Assembly (NCBI GenBank): GCA_035495555.1
Contig: DATJFQ010000023.1
Location: forward strand, 1 to 34,058
Length of the DNA stretch: 34,058 nucleotides
Direction of reading: 5' to 3'
Source of the DNA: DATJFQ01 sp035495555
Lineage (GTDB): Bacteria; Acidobacteriota; Vicinamibacteria; Vicinamibacterales; 2-12-FULL-66-21
A program made the translations under genes and the position numbers. The notes below the pieces were generated by a model, which ran no database searches, was not told the origin of the DNA, and saw only the letters and a program-made list of their open reading frames with translations. Positions 6,881-16,723 of this stretch are shown here, in pieces. Each line of letters begins with the position of its first letter. Position 1 is the stretch's first letter.

Positions 6881-8337
6881 CGGCGGCCCCCGCCGGCGTC
6901 GGAGAGCGCGCGCCGCAGCGCCTCGTTGACGAGCGCGGGATCACCGCGGCCGGCCATCGCCTTCATGACCTGGCCGACGAGGAACCCGAACGTCTTCGTC
7001 TTCCCGGCCCGATATTCCTCGACCGCTGCCGCATTGGCGTCGAGTACGGCGCGCACCTGCGCATCGATCGTCGCGGTGTCCGCAATCCGCCCGAGTCCCT
7101 CCGCGGCGATGATCTCTGCCGCCGGACGGCCCGTCGCGAACATCTTCTCGAAGACATCCTTCGCGACCGGCCCGGTGATCTGTCCCGCGTCGAGCAGACG
7201 GATCAGCCCGGCGAGCGCGTCCGGCGTCAAGGGGATCGCGTCATCGGCGAGCTTCATCTCTTTCAGCTTCCGGAGGACGTCGCCCATGACCCAGTTGCTG
7301 GCGGCTTTGGCGTTGCCGGCGGCGCGGGCGACGCGCTCGAAGAAATCCGCCACCGCGGCCGACTGCGTCAGCACGTCCGCGTCATAGGGCGGCAGCGCGT
7401 ACTCGGTGACGAAACGCTCGCGGCGTGCCTGCGGCAGCTCCGGCATGGCCTGGCGCACGCGCTCGATCGCCTCGCGCGAGAGATGCAGCGGCGGCAGATC
7501 GGGGTCGGGGAAATACCGGTAGTCTTCCGCGTCTTCCTTCGAACGCATCGAGCGGCTGCGGCCGGCGGCGGGGTCCCACAACCGCGTTTCGCGCTCGAGC
7601 CGCTCACCGTTCTGAATCGCCGTCGTGTGCCGCTCGATCTCGAACGCGAGCGCGCGCTCGACGTGGCGGAACGAGTTGAGGTTCTTCAGCTCGGTTTTTG
7701 CGCCGAACGGCGCCGACGCATCAACGCGGACCGACACGTTCGCGTCGCACCGCAGGCTGCCCTCTTCCATGTTGCCGTCGTTGGCCCCGACGGCCACGAG
7801 GATCTCGCGAATGGCCGCAAACGCCGCGGCGGCGTCGGCAGGCGACCGAAGGTCGGGCTCCGAGACGATCTCGATGAGCGGTACGCCGCTGCGGTTGAAA
7901 TCGAGTCGGGTGACGACCTCGCATTCCGGAAAGCCGTCATGGAGCGACTTGCCGGCGTCCTCCTCCAGGTGCACGCGCGTGATGCCGAGCGTCACCGCAC
8001 CCGCATCGGTCGTGACGTTCACGCGTCCGCGCGTGGCGAGCGGACGGTCGTACTGGGTGATCTGATAGCCCTTCGGAAGATCGGGATAAAAGTAATTCTT
8101 CCGCGCGAAGACGGACGTCTCGTGCACCTCGCAGCCGAGCGCGAGCGACGCGCGGATTGCGAGCGAAACGGCGGCGGCGTTCAGGACCGGGAGCGCCCCG
8201 GGCAGCCCGAGGCACACCGGGCACAAGGCGGTGTTCGGCTCGGCGCCGAACCGCGTGCTGCAGCCGCAGAAAATCTTGGTGTCGGTCAGGAGCTGGGCGT
8301 GGATCTCCAGCCCGATCACCGGCTCGAGTGGGGACAC
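6877..8337 (-). CDS. gatB: Asp/Glu-tRNA(Asn/Gln) amidotransferase subunit B
   Basis: GatB is the kinase/tRNA-binding subunit of GatCAB, which converts Glu-tRNA(Gln) or Asp-tRNA(Asn) to the amide form. The 486-residue product has the hallmark start EPVIGLEIHAQLLTDTKIFC, the zinc-site pattern CxC...CPVCLGLPGALPVLN, FYPDLPKGYQITQYD and SLRCDANVSVR. The C-terminal YqeY-like tail (from about residue 335: NWVMGDVLRKLKE... to VGQVMKAM) is complete. Translation starts at GTG 8337. GatC and GatA are not in this window, so the subunits are not in one operon here, and gatB instead leads the ftsEX genes. Confidence 0.96.
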   Translation of the reverse strand: MSPLEPVIGLEIHAQLLTDTKIFCGCSTRFGAEPNTALCPVCLGLPGALPVLNAAAVSLAIRASLALGCEVHETSVFARKNYFYPDLPKGYQITQYDRPLATRGRVNVTTDAGAVTLGITRVHLEEDAGKSLHDGFPECEVVTRLDFNRSGVPLIEIVSEPDLRSPADAAAAFAAIREILVAVGANDGNMEEGSLRCDANVSVRVDASAPFGAKTELKNLNSFRHVERALAFEIERHTTAIQNGERLERETRLWDPAAGRSRSMRSKEDAEDYRYFPDPDLPPLHLSREAIERVRQAMPELPQARRERFVTEYALPPYDADVLTQSAAVADFFERVARAAGNAKAASNWVMGDVLRKLKEMKLADDAIPLTPDALAGLIRLLDAGQITGPVAKDVFEKMFATGRPAAEIIAAEGLGRIADTATIDAQVRAVLDANAAAVEEYRAGKTKTFGFLVGQVMKAMAGRGDPALVNEALRRALSDAGGGRR

Positions 8338-8382
8338 GGGTGACCGAATTGTAACTCGCCCGGCTGTCGGCGGGGCTCGCTG

Positions 8383-8505
8383 TCAACTCCCAACTCCCAA
8401 CTCCCAACGCCCAACGCCCAATTCCCCAACGCCCAACTCCCAAGCCTCAACTCCAACGCCCAAATGGGAATTTTGGGAGTTGGGAATTGGGAATTGGGAG
8501 TTGAC
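8383..8505. repeat. CCCAACTCC / GGGAGTTGGG inverted low-complexity repeat
   Basis: The left arm (8383-8463) is a run of CAACTCCCAA, CAACGCCCAA and CAATTCCC units. The right arm (8465-8505) is TTGGGAGTTGGGAATTGGG and relatives, the reverse complement of the same words. The two arms are nearly adjacent and could form a very long hairpin. The same design occurs at 16527-16603 and 29211-29306. Confidence 0.8.
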
Positions 8506-8507
8506 TG

Positions 8508-8525
8508 GGCCGGTGACCCCCGGCC
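8508..8525 (-). terminator. GC hairpin after the NtrC-type regulator
   Basis: GGCCGG (8508-8513) and CCGGCC (8520-8525) form a perfect 6-bp stem with a 6-base loop, starting two bases beyond the stop codon of the regulator gene. No U-tract follows on the minus strand, so it may be a pause or RNA-end hairpin rather than a full intrinsic terminator. Confidence 0.4.
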
Positions 8526-8526
8526 G

Positions 8527-9953
<1,427 letters not shown>

Positions 9954-9957
<4 letters not shown>

Positions 9958-12353
9958 ACATACTCCCTGGCGACGGCGCGCAGCACGTCACGCACGGCGC
10001 GCAGTTCGAACGGCGGCGAAAGCACGGCATCGGATTTCCACGTGCTCTGAATTGTGTCGTCTGCCTGCGGTCTCACGAGCAGCACGACCGCGGCCTGCCT
10101 CGCCGGCGACCGGAGGGCCGACGTCCACGCGTCGGTATCTCCCTCGACGAACGCGCGCTCGACGAATACGAGGCTGGCCTCGTCGCGGCGAAGCCGCGCC
10201 AGCGTCGCCGCCGGCTGATCGAACGTCTCGACGGTCAGCCCCCATCCGGCGAGCGCGGCCGAGAGATAGTCGCGGTCGACCGGGTCGCCGTGCGCGACGA
10301 CCATCGTCCCGTGGCACAGCGGCTCGTCGTCCAGCGCGGGCAGCAGCAGCGAGAAGGTCGTCCCTTCGCCGACGCGGCTCTTCACGGCGATCTGCCCGCC
10401 GTGATCGCGCACGATCCCGTAGCAGATGCTGAGGCCGAGGCCCGTCCCCTCGCCGACATCGCGCGTGGTGAAGAACGGATCGAAGATGCGCGGCAGGTTC
10501 TCGTCCGTGATGCCGTGGCCCGTGTCGCCCACGAACAGCTCGACGGCCCCCGCATCGGCGTCGAAACGGGCGCCGACGCGCAGGCGCTTCGACGTACGCG
10601 ATCGCATCGCCTGCTCCGCGTTGAGGACGAGATTCAAGAGCGCCTGCTGCAGTTGACTCGTGTCGGCCAGCACGCGCGGCAGTCCGGGTTCGAATGCCGT
10701 CTCGACGTCAATCGTGTTGAGACGGAACTCGTAGCTGCGCAGCGACAGGACGCGCGATGCGAGATCGGCAATGTCCTGCGGCGACCGCGCGGCCGTTTGC
10801 CGGCGCGCGAACGCGAGCAGGTTCCGCACGATCTTCGCGGCGCGCTCGGACTCTTCGGCGATGCGGCGCACATCGTGCGCCAGCTCCGTGGACGTCCTCA
10901 CGGGCGCGTCGCCGCCCTCGCGCAATTCTTCCTCCACGAGCTGCGCGTATCCGATCACGCTCGTCAACGGATTGTTCAACTCGTGCGCGACCCCGGCGAC
11001 GAGCTGCCCGATGGCGGAGAGCTTCTCGGCCTGCAGCAGCTGCGCCTGCGTGGTCTTGAGCCGCTCGACCGTCGCCACCAGCCGCGAGTTCGCCTCGGAC
11101 AATTCCTCGCTCATGTGCAGCAGACGGCGCGCGCTGCGGATTTCCTGCGTGACGTTCTTCGCGACCTGCACGACGGCGGCGCCGTCGCCGTCGGCAACCA
11201 CCGGAGACGTGCTGACGCTGAAAATGTGATCGTCGGCGCGCGTCACCTCGGCCCGCTGGCCCGCGAACTCGAAGGGCCGTCCGACGCCGCAGTCCGGATA
11301 AGGCGCGGTGCAGAAGCCGATCTCGTCGCAGCTCAACCCGCGCAGCGCGGTCACCGGATGCCCGAGACACGCGGCCAGTGCCGTGTTGCCGCGCAGCACT
11401 CGGCCATACCGATCGAAGACGGCGATGGGATCGCCGATGGCGTCGAACGTCGCTTCCCACTGCTGCTTGCCCGCGCGCGCGACGGCGTGCAGCCGCGCGT
11501 TCTGGACGGCAATCGCCAGATGATTCGCGACCGTCTGGATCAGGCGTCCATCGTCGGACGTGAACCGCGCCGGCATCGGGCTGCCGAGGCTGAGCGCGCC
11601 GATCATTTCGTCGCCCGCGTACATCGGCACGCTCACCGCAGACCGGATCGCGAAACGCGAGGAGCCGACGCCCGGCAGCGCCGCCGAGTCGACGACCTCC
11701 ACCGGCTGGCCCGTCGCGAGCACGCGATCGATCGGATGCCGTCCGTGAGCGGCCTGCCACACCGCATCCATGTCGGCTGCCTGCCCGACTTCGATCGCGC
11801 CGGAGCCGCGGACCGTCGTCGCCGACGCGAGCAGGCGCACGGACCCGCTGTGGCCCTGAAAGGCTTCGAGCAGCCGCCGCAGCGCGGTCTCGAGCAACAC
11901 CGCCGGATCGAGCGAACGGCGAAGGTCCTCTCCGATGTCGTTGACGATCTTGAGTTCCCACATCAGGCGGCGGTTCGCCTGATTGATGCGCCGCCGCTCC
12001 GCGGCCTGCGCGATCGTCGAGAGGAGCTGATCGCCCTCGAACGGTTTCGTCACCACGGCAAACGCGGCGAGGTCGTACGAGGCAATCGCCGACGCGACCG
12101 ATGTCGTGGACGACACGATGATCACAATTTCGGTATCCGGGCATCGGCCGCGTATCTGCCGGACGGCGTCGGGGCCCGACCCGGCACACGAGGTCATGTC
12201 CACGATGACCACGTCGAACGTGCAGGGCATCTGGCTCGTAAGCCCGGCGATCGCGTCGACCACGGTCACCTGATAGCCGTTTGAGACCGCGCTGGCCAGT
12301 AATCGAACGAGCGCGGGATCATCCGCGAGCACGAGGAGGCGGGCCGGTGTCAT
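9954..12353 (-). CDS. Hybrid sensor histidine kinase, REC-GAF-PAS-HisKA-HATPase-pseudoREC
   Basis: This is a soluble 799-residue kinase without membrane segments. In order: an N-terminal receiver (about 1-120; LADDPA, VIVDMT, VVTKPFEGD), a GAF domain (about 140-300), a PAS domain (about 305-400, with Cys residues in LSCDEIGFC and PYPDCG), and HisKA (about 440-510) with the phospho-His in VAGVAHELNNPL. HATPase_c (about 545-670) has NLVLNAEQA, GDTGHGI and GTGLGLSICYG. A C-terminal receiver-like domain (about 680-799) follows. There the acceptor Asp is replaced by Glu (LVFVERAF) and the Lys site reads LSPPF, so it is probably not phosphorylated. ATG 12353 was chosen because an in-frame GTG at 12446 would place the sigma-54-like promoter inside the gene. 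It is coupled to the downstream regulator. Confidence 0.93.
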
Positions 12354-12371
12354 GCAGTTGGTATCGAGCTG

Positions 12372-12387
12372 AGCAAGACCGGGGCCG
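12372..12387 (-). promoter_or_regulatory. Candidate sigma-54 promoter for the kinase gene
   Basis: Read on the minus strand, CGGCCCCGGTCTTGCT matches TGGCAC-N5-TTGCW at the key GG (-24) and GC (-12) with exactly 10 bases between them. Two positions of the -24 element differ (T to C and A to C). It predicts a start near 12361, only about eight bases before the kinase ATG. The palindromes at 12459-12497 lie roughly 100-135 bp upstream of that start, the usual enhancer distance. Confidence 0.5.
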
Positions 12388-12458
12388 TGCGGACCCGACA
12401 CACGGAAGGCGAATTGTGGCCGGATTCGCGCGGTCGCCTGTTGCACGGGACCGCGCGT

Positions 12459-12497
12459 GTTTCAGACCTGAAACGTGCGACGTTTCAGACCTGAATC
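12459..12497. promoter_or_regulatory. Two tandem GTTTCAG-N2-CTGAAAC palindromes (likely enhancer)
   Basis: GTTTCAGACCTGAAAC at 12459-12474 is a perfect dyad with 7-bp arms about a 2-base centre. A second copy, GTTTCAGACCTGAATC, follows at 12482-12497, 23 bp on, and overlaps the stop of the second NtrC-type gene (12485-12487). Dimeric Fis-type activators of the NtrC family commonly bind paired dyads like this upstream of sigma-54 promoters. Either adjacent regulator could be the ligand. Confidence 0.65.
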
Positions 12498-13840
12498 TGG
12501 TGCTTCCGCATCAGGCGCCAGAGCGTTGTCCGGCTCACCTGCAGTTCGCGCGCGGCCGCGGCCAGTTCGCCGCGGTGCCTGGCAATCGTCGCCGCGATCA
12601 TGTCGCGTTCGGCGCGTTCGCGCGCGGCGGCGACGGACCCTTCCGACGCGCGTTCCTGGGGATCGGCGGGTGCGGCTTCGAACAGGTCCTCGGGGAGATC
12701 GGCGACGTCGATCTCCGGACCACGCGAGACGGCGACCGCGCGCTGCACCACGTGTTCGAGCTGCCGCACGTTGCCCGGATAGGCGTACGCGAGGAGCACG
12801 GCGCGAGCGGCGTCGCTCACCCCGCTGATCCCGCTGCGCGCGCCGTATCGCGCGATGAAGTGCGCGAGGAGCGCCGCAACGTCACCGGCGCGTTCGCGCA
12901 GCGGAGGCAGATGGATGCGGTGCACGTTGAGGCGATAGAACAGATCCGCGCGGAACTGTCCCGCGTTGATCGCGGCCTGCAGATCGAGGTTCGTCGCGGC
13001 CACGAACCGCACGTCGACCTGGCGGGGGTCGTTCTCGCCGATGCGGCGCACTTCCCCGGACTCGAGGGCGCGGAGCAGCTTGGCCTGCAGCGCCGCCGGC
13101 ATGGTGCCGATCTCGTCGAGCAGGAGCGTCCCCCCGGTGGCGTGTTCGATGAGCCCCGCGCGCGCCTGTGCCGCACCCGTGAATGCGCCGCGCGCGTGGC
13201 CGAACAGCTCGTTCTCCAGCAGCGAGTCGGACAACGCGGCGCAGTTGATGGCCACAAAGGCGCGCGGCGCGCGTGAGCTCTGCGCATGGATGGCCCGCGC
13301 AACGAGTTCCTTCCCCGTCCCGGTTTCGCCGGTGACGAGGACGGTCCCGTCGGCGACGGCCGCGCGCGCGACGAGGTCTTTCACGCGGCGTATCGCCTCG
13401 CTGTCGCCGATGAGCGTGTCGCCGCCGCTGCCGCTGCCGCGCATCTCGCGCTGCAGCAGGTCCACCTGCCGCGCGAGCTGGCGCCGCTCGGCCGCAGAGC
13501 GGACCCGCATCAGCAGCTCTTCACGGAAGAACGGCTTCTGCACGAAATCGACGGCGCCAAGCTTCATCGCCTCGACCGCCGAGTCGACGGTGCCGAAACC
13601 CGTCATGATGATGAAGGCCGAGTCCACGCGCTGCTCGCGGAGCGTCTGGAGCACTTCGATCCCCGAGATCCCCGGCATCCGCATGTCGGACAGGATCACG
13701 TCGAAGGAGTTGCCGCGCGCCAGCGCGAGCCCGGCCTCGCCCGTATCCGCCGTCTCGACGGCATACCCCGCCCCCCGCAGCATGCGGCTCATGCTTTCGC
13801 GGACGCCATCATCATCGTCTATCACCAGGATGCGCGACAC
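12485..13840 (-). CDS. Second sigma-54-dependent response regulator, NtrC family
   Basis: The 451-residue product has a receiver (about 1-118; VIDDDDG, acceptor Asp in LSDMRMPG, IMTGFG, VQKPF), an AAA+ domain (about 140-370; GETGTGKELVARAIH, GARGAFTGA, LLLDEIGTMP, FYRLNVHRIHLPPLRER) and a C-terminal Fis-type helix-turn-helix (GELAAAARELQVSRTTLWRL). GTG 13840 is chosen because the receiver begins right after it; the frame extends further upstream, but only through the GGTTCG repeats, giving Arg/Pro-rich nonsense. It lies just upstream of the kinase gene on the same strand, and its 3' end carries one of the two palindromes. Whether it takes phosphate from the same kinase is an open question. 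Confidence 0.94.
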   Translation of the reverse strand: MSRILVIDDDDGVRESMSRMLRGAGYAVETADTGEAGLALARGNSFDVILSDMRMPGISGIEVLQTLREQRVDSAFIIMTGFGTVDSAVEAMKLGAVDFVQKPFFREELLMRVRSAAERRQLARQVDLLQREMRGSGSGGDTLIGDSEAIRRVKDLVARAAVADGTVLVTGETGTGKELVARAIHAQSSRAPRAFVAINCAALSDSLLENELFGHARGAFTGAAQARAGLIEHATGGTLLLDEIGTMPAALQAKLLRALESGEVRRIGENDPRQVDVRFVAATNLDLQAAINAGQFRADLFYRLNVHRIHLPPLRERAGDVAALLAHFIARYGARSGISGVSDAARAVLLAYAYPGNVRQLEHVVQRAVAVSRGPEIDVADLPEDLFEAAPADPQERASEGSVAAARERAERDMIAATIARHRGELAAAARELQVSRTTLWRLMRKHQIQV

Positions 13841-13859
13841 GGGCGTAGTGTAACCGGAA

Positions 13860-13974
13860 GGTTCGGGGTGCGGAGGTACGGCGGTGCGACGGTTCGCTTC
13901 CGTTCGCGGTTCGGGTTCGCAGTTCGGGTTCGCAGTTCGGGTTCGCGGTTCGGGTCCCCGCCGCACCCCGAACC
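13860..13974. repeat. GGTTCGCGGTTCGG tandem repeats inside a perfect 14-bp inverted repeat
   Basis: GGTTCGGGGTGCGG (13860-13873) and its exact complement CCGCACCCCGAACC (13961-13974) enclose about 90 bases. These contain 4-5 units of GGTTCGCGGTTCGG / GGTTCGCAGTTCGG (about 13890-13956). The whole block sits between the divergent NtrC-type and ECF sigma genes and could fold as a cruciform or hairpin. No gene is seen in 13841-14062. Confidence 0.75.
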
Positions 13975-13996
13975 CCGCACCGTGCTTTCCAGCCCG

Positions 13997-14002
13997 TATA
14001 AT
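13997..14002 (+). promoter_or_regulatory. Consensus -10 box TATAAT before the ECF sigma gene
   Basis: A perfect TATAAT stands 60 bases before the ATG at 14063. At 17 bases upstream the -35 position is CCCGCA, far from TTGACA. It is therefore a -10-like element with a poor -35, possibly activator-dependent or chance. Confidence 0.35.
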
Positions 14003-14062
14003 GGAATCCAAGGGTTCCCCAGCCTGTCGGCGGTAAACGCGGGCGCGGGAGCGGCGTATTCC

Positions 14063-14752
14063 ATGTCAGGCACGTCAGCAGCCCTCGCTGCCACCCGGGA
14101 AGCGGACGCCACCACGGCGTCGGCGGTCAAGAGTCTCCAGGCCGACGGACGGCATGCTGACGCGCGCGAGCGATTCGCGGAGCTGGTCGCACGCCATCAG
14201 CGCCGCGCCTCGCGCATCGCGTACCACTACGTCCGCGACGCCGCCGAAGCGGATGAGGCCGTGCAGGACGCCTTCGTGAAGGCGTACTCACACCTCGCGA
14301 CGTTCCGGGAGGAGCTCCCCTTCGACGTGTGGTTCACGCGCATCCTGATCAACGGGTGCCTGGATCGCATCAAGGCGCGCAAGCGGCGGGAACGGTGGCA
14401 GGTGCCGATGGCCGCCACCGGATCGGCGGGGTTCGACGGAGGCGTCGAACGCGATATGACCGAGCGCGTGCCCTCGTCGGGGCAGTCGCCGGAAGACGCG
14501 CTGTTGGCTCGCGAGCGGCGGCGGCAGATCGCCGAGGCGCTCGCGACGCTGCCGGAGCGGCAGCGCGCCGTGTTCGTGCTCAGCCAGGTCGAGGGCTGCA
14601 CCTCCCGCGAGGTCAGCGCGCTCACGGGGCTGAACGAGTCGACCGTCCGGGTGCACCTGTTCCGGGCGATTCGAAAGCTGCGCACGCTGCTGGCGCCGAG
14701 TACGCTCGCGGTCGCGCGGGACGAGAAAGGGAAACGCCGTGTCACTTCTTGA
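14063..14752 (+). CDS. RNA polymerase sigma factor, ECF family
   Basis: This is a 229-residue ECF sigma. Region 2 spans about 35-105: FAELVARHQRRASRIAYHYV, AAEADEAVQDAFVKAYSHL and LPFDVWFTRILINGCLDRIK. A linker holding GGVERDMTERVPSSGQSPED leads to region 4, EALATLPERQRAVFVLSQVE...TSREVSALTGLNESTVRVHLFRAIRKL. The ATG at 14063 leaves a 30-residue Ala/Thr-rich leader, longer than usual, so a later start is possible. The final 14 bases overlap the anti-sigma gene, implying coupled translation. It belongs to the group close to RpoE-like acidobacterial sigmas. Confidence 0.93.
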   Translation: MSGTSAALAATREADATTASAVKSLQADGRHADARERFAELVARHQRRASRIAYHYVRDAAEADEAVQDAFVKAYSHLATFREELPFDVWFTRILINGCLDRIKARKRRERWQVPMAATGSAGFDGGVERDMTERVPSSGQSPEDALLARERRRQIAEALATLPERQRAVFVLSQVEGCTSREVSALTGLNESTVRVHLFRAIRKLRTLLAPSTLAVARDEKGKRRVTS

Positions 14753-15329
14753 ACGCCTCGGCGCGGGACATCTGGACGATCGGACCTTCGCGCGGCTGTG
14801 GGTCGATGGCGTCGAGCACCCGCATCTGTCGAGCTGCCCGGCGTGCCGCCAGCGTTATACCGCCTACGCTGAGTGGATCGACGACATCGGCAGCGAAGGG
14901 CGCGCCCACGCCGACCGCATGTTCCCGCCCGAACGCCTCGCGGCGCAGCAGGCGCAGATTTTCCGCCGGCTCGAAGCCCTCGATCGACCGACCCGCGTGA
15001 TTCCGTTTCCCCGCGCGTCCCGGGTCGTGATCGGTCATCAATCGCCGATGCGGCGGTGGATGGTCGCCGCGGCTGCCGGTCTCATCGCGGGTGTGGGGCT
15101 GGCGCAGGTCGTCGACCATTCGTTCTTCGAGCGGCGCGAGAGTGCGCAACTCTCGCACTTCACGGCGTCCGAGGCGAACCAGCGCGCCAGCGCCATTCAC
15201 CCGGTCTCGTTCAAGGACGGCGACGAGGAATTCCTCGACGCCACCGAAGCGCTCGGCCCGCGCGTCAAGGAGCTCCGGGCGCTCGACGAATTCACGCCGC
15301 ACATGCGAGACATCGACACGCGCAAGTGA
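14739..15329 (+). CDS. Zinc-finger anti-sigma factor, membrane protein
   Basis: The 196-residue product starts at GTG 14739 inside the end of the sigma gene. The ZAS-type zinc motif HLSSCPACRQRY (HxxxCxxC, near residues 29-36) marks an anti-sigma that clamps its sigma factor in the cytoplasm. A single membrane segment lies at about 107-125 (WMVAAAAGLIAGVGLAQVV), and a periplasmic tail of about 70 residues may sense the signal. The stop overlaps the GTG start of ispH (GTGA), so isoprenoid synthesis is translated in the same run as a stress regulator. Confidence 0.85.
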   Translation: MSLLERLGAGHLDDRTFARLWVDGVEHPHLSSCPACRQRYTAYAEWIDDIGSEGRAHADRMFPPERLAAQQAQIFRRLEALDRPTRVIPFPRASRVVIGHQSPMRRWMVAAAAGLIAGVGLAQVVDHSFFERRESAQLSHFTASEANQRASAIHPVSFKDGDEEFLDATEALGPRVKELRALDEFTPHMRDIDTRK

Positions 15330-16525
15330 GCCCGACCCAGCCCCTGATTTTCCGCAAGGGCCTCGACATGAAGGAGGCCGTGGCGGGTGAACTTGCCGCG
15401 GCGTATCACAGCCGGCTCGTCGACGATGTGCGTGCGTCCGACTTCCGGTACGAGGCCGGCCGCCTCACCGTCCATCTCGCTCGCGAGTTCGGCTTCTGCT
15501 ATGGCGTCGACCGTGCGGTCGACTACGCCTATCAGGCGCGCGCGCGTTTCCCCGGCCGCACCGTACTCCTCACGGGCGAAATCATCCACAACCCGCACGT
15601 GAACGATCGCCTGCGTGCCTCCGGCATACGCTTTCTGAGCGACCCCGCGGAACGCTCGCGCGAGCTGGGTCCGGATGACGTCGTGATCCTGCCGGCGTTC
15701 GGCGTCACCGTGGCCGAGATGCTGCGGCTGACGGCACGCGGGTGCACGCTCGTCGATACGACGTGCGGCTCCGTCCTCAACGTCTGGAAGAACGTCGTCC
15801 GCTATGCGCAGGACGGCTTCACTGCCGTGATCCACGGCAAGGTGAAGCACGAGGAAACGCGGGCGACGGCGTCGCAGGCGCTGAAGTATCCGAAAGGCCG
15901 ATATCTGATCGTGCTCGATCGCACCGAGGCCGCGTTTGTCTGCGACTACATCCGCAGCGGCGGCGATCGATCCGCATTCCTCGAGCGGTTCGACGGCGCC
16001 GTCTCTCCCGGCTTCGATCCCGACGTCGATCTCGCGCACATCGGCTGCGCCAATCAGACGACGATGCTCATGTCGGAGTCGCTGGAGATCGGCGACATGT
16101 TCCGCGACGCGATGCGCACGCGATACGGAGACGACGCGCTTCCGGCGCACTTCAGGGCATTCGACACGATCTGCAGTGCCACGCAGGAGCGGCAGGATGC
16201 CGTCGAAGCCCTGCTCGATGCGCAACCGCTCGATCTCATGCTGGTGATTGGCGGGTACAACAGCAGCAACACGTGCAATCTGGCGCGCATCTGCGCGGCA
16301 CGCGTGAGGACCTACCACATCGCCGACCCGGAGTGCCTCGTCAGCCCCGAAGAGATCCGCCACCGCCCGATAGGAGCCCCCTCAACGACGACGGCGCCCG
16401 AAGCGACGACGACCGACTGGCTGCCGACCGGGGGGCCGGTCACCGTCGGGCTGACCGCTGGCGCCTCGACGCCGAACAACATCGTCGGTCAGGTCATACA
16501 GACGCTCACGGAGTTCTGCCGCTGA
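15326..16525 (+). CDS. ispH: 4-hydroxy-3-methylbut-2-enyl diphosphate reductase, plant/cyanobacterial type
   Basis: IspH is the [4Fe-4S] enzyme that makes IPP and DMAPP at the end of the MEP pathway. GTG 15326 is preferred over ATG 15368 because FRKGLDMKEAVAGEL matches the N-terminal motif of the long IspH subfamily. The three cluster cysteines are at about 58 (FGFCYGV), 147 (VDTTCGSV) and 283 (FDTICSAT). Other marks are EIIHNPHVNDRL, KHEETRAT, GGYNSSNTCNLARIC and TAGASTPNNIVGQVI. At 399 residues it has the length of the cyanobacterial/plastid form rather than the roughly 315 of E. coli. A Thr-rich stretch (APSTTTAPEATTTDW) near the C-terminus is unusual. It overlaps the anti-sigma stop by three bases. 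Confidence 0.95.
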   Translation: MSPTQPLIFRKGLDMKEAVAGELAAAYHSRLVDDVRASDFRYEAGRLTVHLAREFGFCYGVDRAVDYAYQARARFPGRTVLLTGEIIHNPHVNDRLRASGIRFLSDPAERSRELGPDDVVILPAFGVTVAEMLRLTARGCTLVDTTCGSVLNVWKNVVRYAQDGFTAVIHGKVKHEETRATASQALKYPKGRYLIVLDRTEAAFVCDYIRSGGDRSAFLERFDGAVSPGFDPDVDLAHIGCANQTTMLMSESLEIGDMFRDAMRTRYGDDALPAHFRAFDTICSATQERQDAVEALLDAQPLDLMLVIGGYNSSNTCNLARICAARVRTYHIADPECLVSPEEIRHRPIGAPSTTTAPEATTTDWLPTGGPVTVGLTAGASTPNNIVGQVIQTLTEFCR

Positions 16526-16526
16526 T

Positions 16527-16603
16527 AATTCCCAATTCCCAATTCCCAAGCGGTTTCCTGGTCATTGACATTTGGGCGTTGGGAGTTGGGATTGGGAGTT
16601 GAC
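16527..16603. repeat. CCCAATT / GGGAGTTGGG inverted low-complexity repeat
   Basis: Left arm 16527-16550 (three CCCAATT units) and right arm 16571-16603 (TTGGGCGTTGGGAGTTGGG and on) can pair around a 20-base loop, directly after the ispH stop. The right end, GGGAGTTGACTG, is identical to the right end of the copy at 8383-8505. It may act as a terminator or processing hairpin. Confidence 0.75.
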
Positions 16604-16723
16604 TGCGCCGGCGCCCGTCGTTGGCAAACCCTGTGCCCGGCCGCCGGAGACCTGCGCCGGCGGTAAACAATGACGCCTGCCCAGTCGTAAGAAGCGGTAG
16701 TTCCACCGGAGACAGTGACAGCT

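Noticed and set aside
14028..14038. Shared word CGGCGGTAAAC before the ECF gene and before the Spy-like gene (about 16658)
   Set aside because: It is a single 11-base match at different distances from the starts (about 35 and 65 bases); chance is likely in GC-rich DNA.
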